Shown here: in pieces, positions 36,289 to 44,162 of the stretch | How positions within the stretch are numbered: the stretch's first letter is position 1 | How the letters are laid out: the number at the start of each line of letters is the position of its first letter | Assembly: GCA_026398875.1 (NCBI GenBank) | Contig: JAPLSB010000003.1 | Span: 32,240-96,239 of the forward strand | Reading direction: 5' to 3' | Origin: Gammaproteobacteria bacterium | GTDB taxonomy: Bacteria > Pseudomonadota > Gammaproteobacteria > Nevskiales > Nevskiaceae | Length of the DNA stretch: 64,000 nucleotides | The notes under the pieces: generated by a model | Told to the model about the DNA's origin: nothing | The model's database searches: none | What the model saw: the letters and a program-made list of their open reading frames with translations, nothing else | Translations under genes and position numbers: made by a program

Positions 36289-37424
36289 GGCAACTCCAAT
36301 CGGCCGTCCGGGCCGAAGCGATAGCGGTTCTGATCGTGGGCTTCGCCGAACAGCGCGAGCACCTGGTCGTAATAGCGGGCCGGCGAGCCGAGCAGATCGC
36401 CAAGCCGGGCGCGGTCGAGCCGCACGCGAGCAGCGGCGGCGAGATCTTCGGCGCCAGCGGCGCTGAGAAACGGCAGCAGCGCGGCATCGAAGCCGGGCGG
36501 GCCGTTGCCGGTCGGCGCACGGCCGTCGGGATACCAGACTTCCGGCGTCCGGCCGATGCCGCGCAGCAGCGCCAGGAACGGTTTCAGCGTGGCCAGCTGG
36601 GCACGCGCTTCCGGCATCGACGCCGGGCCGATGCCGGCCCACAAGTAGTTGCGGATCGCGTCGTAGCTGCCACGGCCGTCACTCGGCGTATCGAGCCGCG
36701 GCCCGCGCGAGGTCAGCAGATACCAGTCCGGCACGCGTCCGCCCGGTGCCAGCGACGGCAGCATGCGGATGTGGCTGTCGAGCACCGCCTGCCACGGGCC
36801 GCTTGGCCGTTCGACTGCGAGATTCTTCAGCAGGAACGGCGGCAGATAGCTCGGATTGAGCCGGATGCCGGCTTCGCTTTCGAAGCCCTTCGGGCCGGGC
36901 AGCAGCAGCGTATGGGCGCTGGCGCGGCGCAGCTCGCGCGCTTCGACCAGCGCCAGCAGCGCCTGTGCTTCGGCGGCCAGTTCCGGGCGCGCCCAGCAGC
37001 GGGCAGCCTGCAGCAGCACGTAGGCGATCCACAGGTCGGCGTCGGACGCCGAGTTCGGATCGATCACGCCCCACAGTGGCGCAGTGTCGGTTTCGGTCTT
37101 GCCCCAGTGCCAGGCCGGCAGGTTGTCGCGCAGGCTGCCGGCAGCGAGGTTGTCGCGCGTCCAGCCGAGGATGCGGTCGAAGCGTGTGCGGTCACCGGCG
37201 ACCAGCGCGAAGAACAGCGCATACGACTGGCCTTCCGACGTGCTCTTGGCATTGTCGGTCCAGTCGACGACGCGGCCGTCGTCACCAATGAAGCCGGCGG
37301 CGAACTGCTCCCAGGCCGGCCAGCTCGGCGCTGTCGTCGGCAGCTCGTCCGCCAGCAGGCGCGCGCTCAGGCCGAAGCCGAGGCCGGCGGCAAGCAGGCG
37401 TCGGCGAGTCAAGGCTGCCGTCAT
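36285..37424 (-). CDS. bcsZ: periplasmic endo-1,4-beta-glucanase of the cellulose operon
   Basis: BcsZ is a glycoside hydrolase 8 that trims cellulose during export. The 379-residue protein has a signal-like N-terminus (RRRLLAAGLGFGLSARLLA), the catalytic Glu region DNAKSTSEGQSYALFFALVAGD (E64) and the Asp region VIDPNSASDADLWIAYVLLQA (D128/D130), with HWGKTETD between. Overlaps at both ends (bcsAB upstream by ATGA, bcsC downstream) show tight coupling. Confidence 0.95.
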   Translation of the reverse strand: MTAALTRRRLLAAGLGFGLSARLLADELPTTAPSWPAWEQFAAGFIGDDGRVVDWTDNAKSTSEGQSYALFFALVAGDRTRFDRILGWTRDNLAAGSLRDNLPAWHWGKTETDTAPLWGVIDPNSASDADLWIAYVLLQAARCWARPELAAEAQALLALVEARELRRASAHTLLLPGPKGFESEAGIRLNPSYLPPFLLKNLAVERPSGPWQAVLDSHIRMLPSLAPGGRVPDWYLLTSRGPRLDTPSDGRGSYDAIRNYLWAGIGPASMPEARAQLATLKPFLALLRGIGRTPEVWYPDGRAPTGNGPPGFDAALLPFLSAAGAEDLAAAARVRLDRARLGDLLGSPARYYDQVLALFGEAHDQNRYRFGPDGRLELP

Positions 37425-40400
37425 GCGCCGCCGCCGGTCAGGCGTCGTGCAGCGCGGCGGCTCAGCGTCCGGTACATCACCAGCATCGCCAGCGTTGCGA
37501 AGACCAGCGCCAGCGGGGTCATCAGCCACGGGCGGCGGCTCAGCCATTCGCGGAACTGCCGGTGCAGCGGCAGCTGGCCAACGCCCCAGCGATCACCGAG
37601 CAGATAGCCGCTGACCGTGTTGCCGCGCAGCAGCGATACGTCGCCTTCGATGAACTGGCGGCGCGAGGGATCGATCAGGGTTTCGGCGACGCTGAGCAGC
37701 GTCGTGCCGGGGCCGGCCGCCAGCCACACGGCCGAGCCGCTGCCAAACGGCGAGCGGGCGCCGATGATCATGCCGAGATCGCGGCCGCTGCCGGCCAGCA
37801 TCCGGCCGGCGTAGCTGCGGGCACCTTCGAGATCGCGGCCGGAGGTCCAGGCATGCAGCGAGTCGATGGTGCTGGGCGGCTTCAGGCTGATGCTGTCGGC
37901 GCCGAGCACCAGCGGCAGGCTGGCCAGCCAGTCTTCCGGCAGGCCGAGCTGGTTCTGCCGGCCGATCAGCAGCAGCTCGCGGCTGGCGTGCTGGCTTGCG
38001 TTGCCGACGGCGTCGACGGCAATCCGCAGCGCCGGCGCACCGGTGATCTGGCCAAAGTGGCCGGCCACCATCAGCGCGGCCGACAGCGCATCTTCGTCGG
38101 CACTGTCCGGCAGCAGGATCGCGGTTTCGCTGTAGTCCGACTGCAGCGAGAACGGCAGGCCGCCGCTCTGGAAGCGGCCGAGATCCGGCCATTGCACATA
38201 GCGTCCGTGCGGGCCGAGCTTCAGCGTCGAATCGGGATCGACCGAGCCGCCGAGCGCATCGGCCTGGAACGATTCGCAGGGCTTCGCCGCGATGCGCCGG
38301 AACTGGTACTGGAAGCTCAAGCGGTTGGCGGCACCGAGGCGGCCGGCCGGAACGCTGATCAGGCTGCGATCCGGCGTGATCCGCGCATCGATGGTGCCGG
38401 CGCCATCGCCGCCTGCATGCGCAAGGATCGTCGAAGCGACGAAGCCGTCATTGAGCAGTGTGCTCAGCGTGGCGCCCGGCGCGGTGATCGGGGCGTAGCG
38501 GTAACGCACGTCCAGCTCGGCGCCTTCGTTGCCGTAGAACCAGATGTCCGGCGGCAGGCGGAAGTCGTAGCTGATCGGGCCGGGGGTCAGGCCGCGGACG
38601 CTGGTCGGACCGCTGGCCAGCGGTCCGATCCGCACTGCCACATCGGGATCGAGCCAGCGCGGCGCCGTGCCGCGCGGCGGCGGCGGCGGCAGGTTCAGTT
38701 CCTGAACCGGCACGACGTCGCCGTCGAGCGTCGCCATGCCCAGGCTCAAGGCCTGTGCGGCGCGGATCAGGCCGGCATCGTCGGAGGCTTCGAGCACCAG
38801 CAGCTTGGCGCCCGGATCATCCGGATGCGCGACCACCCGCAACTGCACGCCATCGGGAGCCGGGCCCAGCTGGGCTTCGAACTCTCGGCCGCTGCGCAGC
38901 ACCACGGCGTGTCCGCGCGGCAGCACCGTGCCGTAGCTGACCGGAAACTCGGCACCGCGGTAGTCGGCCAGCGCGCCGAACCAGCTGGCGGTGATCGCCG
39001 CAGCGGTCATGGCATCGCTGCCGGGACGGGCCGAGAATACGATCGGCAGGCGCAGGCGGCGCGGATCGTTGGGTTCGAAGAACGGCCGCGGCAGGCGTGC
39101 CAGGTTCGGCGGCTGCGGCAGCGACGCCAGCGTCAGCTCGATCGTCGACTGGTTGGAGATCAGGCTCCACAGGCTGGTGTGCGTCGGGTCCTCGCACTCG
39201 CGTTCGACATCGACGTAATGCATCGCGGCGTCGAAGCGCAGCTGGTTGAATTCGAGGAACAGCGCCGGGTTGATGTCGATCACCCGCTCGCCACGGGCGG
39301 CGGTGGCCGGGTCAAGCGGGAAGGTGTCGACGACCTCGTCGTTGACCAGCGCGGCAATGCTCGAGAAGCGCCCGACCAGCGATGGCGAGTGGGCGAACTT
39401 CAGGCGCAGCCGCGCGGCGGTGACCACCTGGTCGCGACGCAGCGGAATCGCCACGCTGGCCTGCGCGAACACGGTGGTCAGCCGCAGCGGAAAGCCGACG
39501 CCGAGTTCGGCAAAGCTCAGCGTGCGAGTGGTTTCGTGCACGGCCTGATCGGACGTGGCGGTCTCGGTGCGTGCCGACGTGCGGACGGAGAACGGATCGG
39601 CCGCCGGCTTGGCGGTCAGCACGCTGGCCGGCTCGGCCGCAGCGGCGGTGTCGGCGGTGTCCGCGGCGCGGGCGTCGCCGCCGCTGCCGAGCAGCAGTGC
39701 CGCGATCAGCAGGGCTGCTGCCGGTCCTTCGCCGGTGCGGGCAGGGCCATTGCGATTGCCGCCGACCGCATTCGCGGCCTGCCGGCCGACCCAGCGCCAG
39801 AACTTCGCCGAGCCGGCGAGGGAGATACGGAAGATCATCAGCATTGCCTTCAGCGGCTTGTCGCGGACATCGCGGTCGCGCCAGTCCATCCAGGCGTCGG
39901 CGCGACCGAACAGCGACTGGGTCAGGCTCGATTCCTGGGCAATGCTCAGGGTGTCGAACTCCAGCGTCAGCAGGGCCCGGTCGTTGCGGCGCACGATGCC
40001 GGGCAGCCACAGTCGCCGGCCGGGCGATTCCAGCGACACCTCGATGGCATCACCGATGACCAGATCGGCCAGTTCCGGCGACGGCAGCAGCGCCAGTCCG
40101 CCGGTGGACACGTCGAAGGTGGTCGTCTGCACCGGCTTGCGGCTGCCGGGACGGCGCACCGAGGCCTTCAGCTCGTCCTCGACACGCACCGTGCGGCGCA
40201 GCTGCTTGCGTTCGCCGGCTACGCTCAGCGCGGCACCGATGATGATCAGGTTGTAGGTCGCCCAGGCCATGTTCAGGTAGACCGTCTGGCTCAGTTCCAT
40301 GTCACCAAGGAACAGCCGGACGATGCCGAAGCCGATGCCGATCATGTTCAGCAGGTACAGGAAGAAGTACGGCTTGGCGATGTCGCCGTCGAAGTAGTCG

Positions 40401-41893
40401 CGGTCGACGATGCCGCCCTTGGCGGTCACGTTGAACTTGCCGAGCTTCGGATTGATCAGCGCCAGCGTGGTCGGCAGGATGATGAAGGTGGCCAGCACCG
40501 TCTCGTAGACCTCGGCCCACCACGAATGCCGGTGGCGGCCCTGGACGCGCGAGTTGGCGACCACGGCCAGCGCCAGATGCGGCAGCGCGTAGACGACGAT
40601 CATCAGCGCTTCGGCCTTGATGATCTGGGCGCCGAACAGCAGGAAGGCCATCGGGCTGGTCAGGAACACGAGGCGCGGCAGGCCGTAGAAGAAGTGCGCC
40701 ATCGCGTTGGTGTAGCAGAGCCGCTGACCGAAGCTGAGCCCTTTCGCAAGCAGCGGGTTATCGACCCGGAAGATCTGCGCCATGCCGCGAGCCCAGCGGA
40801 TGCGCTGACCGATGTGCGCCGACAGCGATTCGGTGGCCAGGCCAGCGGCCTGCGGAATGTTGATGTAAGCCGAGTTCCAGCCGCGCTGGTGCAGGCGCAG
40901 TGCGGTGTGGGCGTCTTCGGTGACGGTTTCCACGGCGATGCCGCCGATTTCGGCAAGGGCCGTGCGGCGGATCACGGCGCAGGAGCCGCAGAAGAACGCG
41001 GCGTTCCACAGGTCGTTGCCATCCTGCAGCAGGCCGTAGAACAGTTCGCCTTCGTTGGGCACCTTGCGGAAGGTCTTGAGATTGCGTTCGAACGGATCCG
41101 GCGAGAAGAAGTGGTGAGGCGTCTGCACCAGCGCCATCTTCGGGTCGCCAAGCAGGGTGCCGAGCGTCAGCTGCAGGAACGAGCGGGTCGGGATGTGATC
41201 GCAGTCGAAGATCGCGATGAACTCGCCGCGGGTCTTGGTCAGCGCGTGATTGATGTTGCCGGCCTTGGCGTGCTTGTTGTCAGGACGCGTCATGTGCACG
41301 GCGCCGACCTGCTTGGCGAACGTCGCGAACTCCGGGCGACGGCCGTCGTCGAGCAGGTAGACCTTGATGCGGTCCTGCGGCCAGTCCATTTCCAGCGCCG
41401 CCAGCACGGTCGGCTTCACCACCGACAGCGGCTCGTTGTAGGTCGGAATGTAGATGTCGACCATCGGCCACAGGTCGGCGTTGTCCGGCAACGGCAGCGG
41501 GCGGCGCTGCAGCGGCCACATGACCTGGAAATAGCCAAGCACCAGGATCAGGTAGGCATAGGTTTCGGCGGCCAGCAGGCCGAATGCCAGCACCAGATCG
41601 AGCACCGTGTGGGACGGGCCGATCGGCAGCGTTTCGGTGAAGCGCCAGTACAGGTAGCGGCTCGAGAAGGCGATCGACAGCGCCATCAGCAGCAGCAGTG
41701 TCAGCCGCGAGCGCCACCGGCCGATCAGATAGGCGACCAGCACGGCCAGCGCGCCGGCAGCGAACTGCCAGCCGAGCGTCATCGGTGTGGTCGCGAAACC
41801 CCAGAGCGCTGACCCCATCACGGCAAGGCTGACCATCAGGCCAGCCGTTCCGATCAGTCGAGCCAGCGCGCGGTCAGGCCGCGCGGCGCTCAC
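37421..41893 (-). CDS. bcsAB: cellulose synthase BcsA-BcsB fusion protein
   Basis: One 1490-residue frame joins the catalytic and the periplasmic subunits. BcsA half (about 1-700): membrane helices, glycosyltransferase 2 core with LDDG (181-184), DCD (230-232), TED (325-327), QRIRW (363-367), and a PilZ domain with R566xxxR570 and DVSTGG (594-599) for cyclic di-GMP. BcsB half (about 745-1490): jelly-roll/flavodoxin-like repeats and a final membrane helix (LALVFATLAMLVMY). Between them, about 724-743, is a hydrophobic stretch ending ARAADT like a leftover BcsB signal peptide. The start is GTG overlapping the upstream stop (GTGA). Fused AcsAB is known in Komagataeibacter; it is less usual here. 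Confidence 0.95.
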   Translation of the reverse strand: MSAARPDRALARLIGTAGLMVSLAVMGSALWGFATTPMTLGWQFAAGALAVLVAYLIGRWRSRLTLLLLMALSIAFSSRYLYWRFTETLPIGPSHTVLDLVLAFGLLAAETYAYLILVLGYFQVMWPLQRRPLPLPDNADLWPMVDIYIPTYNEPLSVVKPTVLAALEMDWPQDRIKVYLLDDGRRPEFATFAKQVGAVHMTRPDNKHAKAGNINHALTKTRGEFIAIFDCDHIPTRSFLQLTLGTLLGDPKMALVQTPHHFFSPDPFERNLKTFRKVPNEGELFYGLLQDGNDLWNAAFFCGSCAVIRRTALAEIGGIAVETVTEDAHTALRLHQRGWNSAYINIPQAAGLATESLSAHIGQRIRWARGMAQIFRVDNPLLAKGLSFGQRLCYTNAMAHFFYGLPRLVFLTSPMAFLLFGAQIIKAEALMIVVYALPHLALAVVANSRVQGRHRHSWWAEVYETVLATFIILPTTLALINPKLGKFNVTAKGGIVDRDYFDGDIAKPYFFLYLLNMIGIGFGIVRLFLGDMELSQTVYLNMAWATYNLIIIGAALSVAGERKQLRRTVRVEDELKASVRRPGSRKPVQTTTFDVSTGGLALLPSPELADLVIGDAIEVSLESPGRRLWLPGIVRRNDRALLTLEFDTLSIAQESSLTQSLFGRADAWMDWRDRDVRDKPLKAMLMIFRISLAGSAKFWRWVGRQAANAVGGNRNGPARTGEGPAAALLIAALLLGSGGDARAADTADTAAAAEPASVLTAKPAADPFSVRTSARTETATSDQAVHETTRTLSFAELGVGFPLRLTTVFAQASVAIPLRRDQVVTAARLRLKFAHSPSLVGRFSSIAALVNDEVVDTFPLDPATAARGERVIDINPALFLEFNQLRFDAAMHYVDVERECEDPTHTSLWSLISNQSTIELTLASLPQPPNLARLPRPFFEPNDPRRLRLPIVFSARPGSDAMTAAAITASWFGALADYRGAEFPVSYGTVLPRGHAVVLRSGREFEAQLGPAPDGVQLRVVAHPDDPGAKLLVLEASDDAGLIRAAQALSLGMATLDGDVVPVQELNLPPPPPRGTAPRWLDPDVAVRIGPLASGPTSVRGLTPGPISYDFRLPPDIWFYGNEGAELDVRYRYAPITAPGATLSTLLNDGFVASTILAHAGGDGAGTIDARITPDRSLISVPAGRLGAANRLSFQYQFRRIAAKPCESFQADALGGSVDPDSTLKLGPHGRYVQWPDLGRFQSGGLPFSLQSDYSETAILLPDSADEDALSAALMVAGHFGQITGAPALRIAVDAVGNASQHASRELLLIGRQNQLGLPEDWLASLPLVLGADSISLKPPSTIDSLHAWTSGRDLEGARSYAGRMLAGSGRDLGMIIGARSPFGSGSAVWLAAGPGTTLLSVAETLIDPSRRQFIEGDVSLLRGNTVSGYLLGDRWGVGQLPLHRQFREWLSRRPWLMTPLALVFATLAMLVMYRTLSRRAARRLTGGGA

Positions 41894-42390
41894 GCATCAC
41901 CCCGGTGGCGGACCAGGCTGATCTTGGTATTGACGAGTCGGCAGAGGCGGTTCAAGACATCGGCGATCGGCAGATCGCCACTGTTGCTCGCCACCACGTC
42001 GATGACCTTGGGCCGTGGCGGCAGACGCAACTGGAGGCTCGGCTTGCGCTTGGCGCGCGGCTCGGAGCTGCGGATCAGACGGCCCAGCGCCTCGTCGACT
42101 GGCACGGCTTCGGCCGATTCGATCACCGCCGCTGCGCTGGCCTTGGCTGGCGGCGCTGGTGCCGGCGCGGGCGCCAGCGGCGGCGGTGCGAACACCGGCC
42201 GCAGTTCCGGGAGCGGTGCCGGCGGCGGCGCGCTTGGGCTGTCCACGTCGTGGGCCGTGGCGTCGAACTCACTGCTGCCGTCATCATCATTCGGACGATT
42301 GAAGCTGCGGAACTGGAACGCCGCCATGTTCATCTGCTTCAGCAGCCGCTGCACGTCGTCTTCGGCCGGATTGCGGGGTGAGGAGGTCAT
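41890..42390 (-). CDS. Pro-rich cellulose-operon accessory protein (BcsO/BcsP-like)
   Basis: The 166-residue protein begins DDVQRLLKQMNMAAFQFRSF, then a Pro/Ala-rich middle (about 53-85), then a short C-terminal helix pair (LPIADVLNRLCRLVN). Short N-terminal helix, Pro-rich core and a small C-terminal motif resemble BcsO/BcsP-type accessory proteins, but the match is by shape only. The ATG at 42390 has AGGAGG-like sequence within its own leader and lies 44 bases after bcsD; its stop overlaps the bcsAB start. Confidence 0.6.
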   Translation of the reverse strand: MTSSPRNPAEDDVQRLLKQMNMAAFQFRSFNRPNDDDGSSEFDATAHDVDSPSAPPPAPLPELRPVFAPPPLAPAPAPAPPAKASAAAVIESAEAVPVDEALGRLIRSSEPRAKRKPSLQLRLPPRPKVIDVVASNSGDLPIADVLNRLCRLVNTKISLVRHRGDA

Positions 42391-42434
42391 TTTCGAAGCT
42401 GGATCAGACAGAAGGAAGCGGAGCGATGCGGCGA

Positions 42435-42917
42435 TCACTGGAAGCGGCTCTCGTGCGCCAGCCGGAAGCGCAGCTCGCCCGCCGGCCGATCGGCCAGGCG
42501 GATCTGGCGCAGCTGCAGGCGCTCGTCGGCGCCAAGCTGGCGGATCCAGGTGGCATAAAGCCCTTCGAAAAGCGCTGCGGACCATGCCAGCGCGCCATCC
42601 CCGAACCACGATTCGAGCGGCGCGTCGCCATGAATCAGGTCGACTGCATCGTCGTGGTATTCGATGGCCAGCCAGCCCCAGTCACGCTCTGCCAGCCACT
42701 GCCGTGCCCACTTCTCCAGTTCGCTGAGCTTCTCGATCTTGCTGACCGGCGAGGTTTCGCCAAGGCGCGAGCCGACCGCGAAGCACAGTGCGCGCAGCTG
42801 CTCATCGCCGACCTGACCGAGCAGCTCGTCGGTCATCAACTTCAGGATCGGCAGCAGCGTCGAGGTTCTGGGTCTGTGTGTTTGATAAAACTGTTCCGCT
42901 TCTTTGGTGCGTTGCAT
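42435..42917 (-). CDS. bcsD: cellulose synthase subunit BcsD (AcsD family)
   Basis: BcsD forms a cylindrical octamer in the periplasm or cytoplasm that helps pack glucan chains. The 160-residue protein matches AcsD: DELLGQVGDEQLRALCFAVGSRLGE (about 29-53), WLAERDWGWLAIEYHDDAVDLIHGDAP, and the diagnostic FEGLYATWIRQLGAD (about 115-129). I use the ATG at 42917 (a TTG three bases earlier is also possible). It is the first gene of the operon, after a 426-base gap. Confidence 0.85.
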   Translation of the reverse strand: MQRTKEAEQFYQTHRPRTSTLLPILKLMTDELLGQVGDEQLRALCFAVGSRLGETSPVSKIEKLSELEKWARQWLAERDWGWLAIEYHDDAVDLIHGDAPLESWFGDGALAWSAALFEGLYATWIRQLGADERLQLRQIRLADRPAGELRFRLAHESRFQ

Positions 42918-43343
42918 CAATGAAATTCCGTAGTCCCCCGTTCCGGGGCCGCTGGGATGCTCTTGCAGACGTGGTGTTCCGGATGCGGTGCAGCCATGTC
43001 GCGAGCGAGTCCCACTGATATGACACCAGTATCACGTTTATCGCCGTGAAATGGACAATTGTTCATCGACAAAATTTGCTGGGAGTGAGTTTTACCCACA
43101 CGAGCGACGCCGCAGTTTGCAGGGTTTCGACAAGCACAATATTCGGAAAATAGTGATCCCGATATTTTTCGTCGAAAAAGAATAAAGGCGGCCGAAATAT
43201 GACGGTCTAGTGATAGTCGCGCAGCATGGCGCGAGTGTTTCGGGTGCTAGGCAGATTCGTGGCCAGACCGGAAAGAAGTGGACGGCGAGAGTCCCCGGTA
43301 TGCCCGATGGCAGGCGGGCTTGTCCGGCAAGCGGCGGTGCTCG
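42918..43343 (-). promoter_or_regulatory. long AT-richer leader of the cellulose operon
   Basis: This 426-base gap holds no supportable gene. From about 43021 to 43205 it is distinctly AT-richer than its surroundings, with GGACAATTGTTC (43053-43064, one mismatch from a palindrome) and a near-palindrome AATATTCGG...CCGATATT (about 43138-43167). It probably contains the bcsD promoter. I looked for a cyclic di-GMP riboswitch and saw no recognisable one. Confidence 0.5.
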
Positions 43344-44162
43344 TCAGAGCAACGGCATCACCGCGTCTTCCGAATTTTCTGCGCTGTCGCGCTCGTAGGC
43401 GCGGCGCAGTGATCGCAGGTAAGCCGGGAAATCCAGACCGTGGCGGGATGCCAGCCGGCGCGCCTCGGCCGCCATCGCCTGCCAGTCCGGCTCGGCGCGC
43501 AGCACCTTGAACGCGAACACCACGTGGTTGCCGTCGGGAACGATCTTCTGGGCGATCAACTGGCCATCGAAGGCATCGCTGATCACCCGCTTGTAGCGGC
43601 GCAACACGTCGTTGGTGACCAGGATGTTGGCGACCAGCAGCCCTTCCGGCCGCAGCGTTTCGCGAATGCGGTCGTAGAACGCCGGATCGCCGAAGCCGCT
43701 GGCAATGCCAGTGTCGGTGTAGCCGTCGAGCAGCACGGCATCGACTCTTTCGCGGGTGTCGGCGAACCAGTCGCAGGCGTCGGCGTGGATGATGCGATGC
43801 CGGCCATCGTCCGGCGGCACGGCAAACTGCGGCGCCAGCGCGATCACCCGGGCATCGATCTCGATCGTGGTGATCCGCGTCTTCGGCAACTGCCGGTGGC
43901 AGAACTTGGTCAGCGAGCCGCCGCCGAGACCGACGATCACGATGTGCTTCGGCTTCGGCACGAACAGCAGCAGCGCCATCATCCGCTGCGTGTACTTCAG
44001 CTGCAGCGCGACCGGATCATCGCGATGCATCTCGCTCTGGATATGCAGCGGGCCGAAGTACAGGCGCCGGTAGGGGCCGTCGTCAATGATCGAAGGCTCG
44101 CCGACCGGAAGATGTTCCAGTTCGGCCGGCAGCGCTGTCAGCAGATGGATACCCGCGCTCAT
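43344..44162 (-). CDS. spermidine synthase-like methyltransferase-fold protein
   Basis: The 272-residue protein has the Rossmann fold of spermidine/spermine synthases: IHIQSEMHRDDPVALQLKYTQRMMALLLF then HIVIVGLGGGSLTKFCHRQLP (cofactor glycine loop, about 73-93), TTIEIDARVIALA, and DAVLLDGYTDTG in place of the usual catalytic Asp segment. Many such proteins do not make polyamines. Its ATG overlaps the stop of the membrane protein gene upstream (ATGA). Substrate unknown. Confidence 0.8.
   Translation of the reverse strand: MSAGIHLLTALPAELEHLPVGEPSIIDDGPYRRLYFGPLHIQSEMHRDDPVALQLKYTQRMMALLLFVPKPKHIVIVGLGGGSLTKFCHRQLPKTRITTIEIDARVIALAPQFAVPPDDGRHRIIHADACDWFADTRERVDAVLLDGYTDTGIASGFGDPAFYDRIRETLRPEGLLVANILVTNDVLRRYKRVISDAFDGQLIAQKIVPDGNHVVFAFKVLRAEPDWQAMAAEARRLASRHGLDFPAYLRSLRRAYERDSAENSEDAVMPLL

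Noticed and set aside
37562..41812. Long plus-strand frame opposite bcsAB
   Set aside because: The bcsAB frame has all catalytic motifs; the antisense product is low complexity, a codon-bias shadow.
42917..43099. Short minus-strand frame in the cellulose operon leader
   Set aside because: Sixty residues, no ribosome site and mixed composition; most likely chance.
42918..43343. Cyclic di-GMP riboswitch before the cellulose operon
   Set aside because: I found no GEMM-like core on the minus strand; PilZ in BcsA already supplies cyclic di-GMP control.
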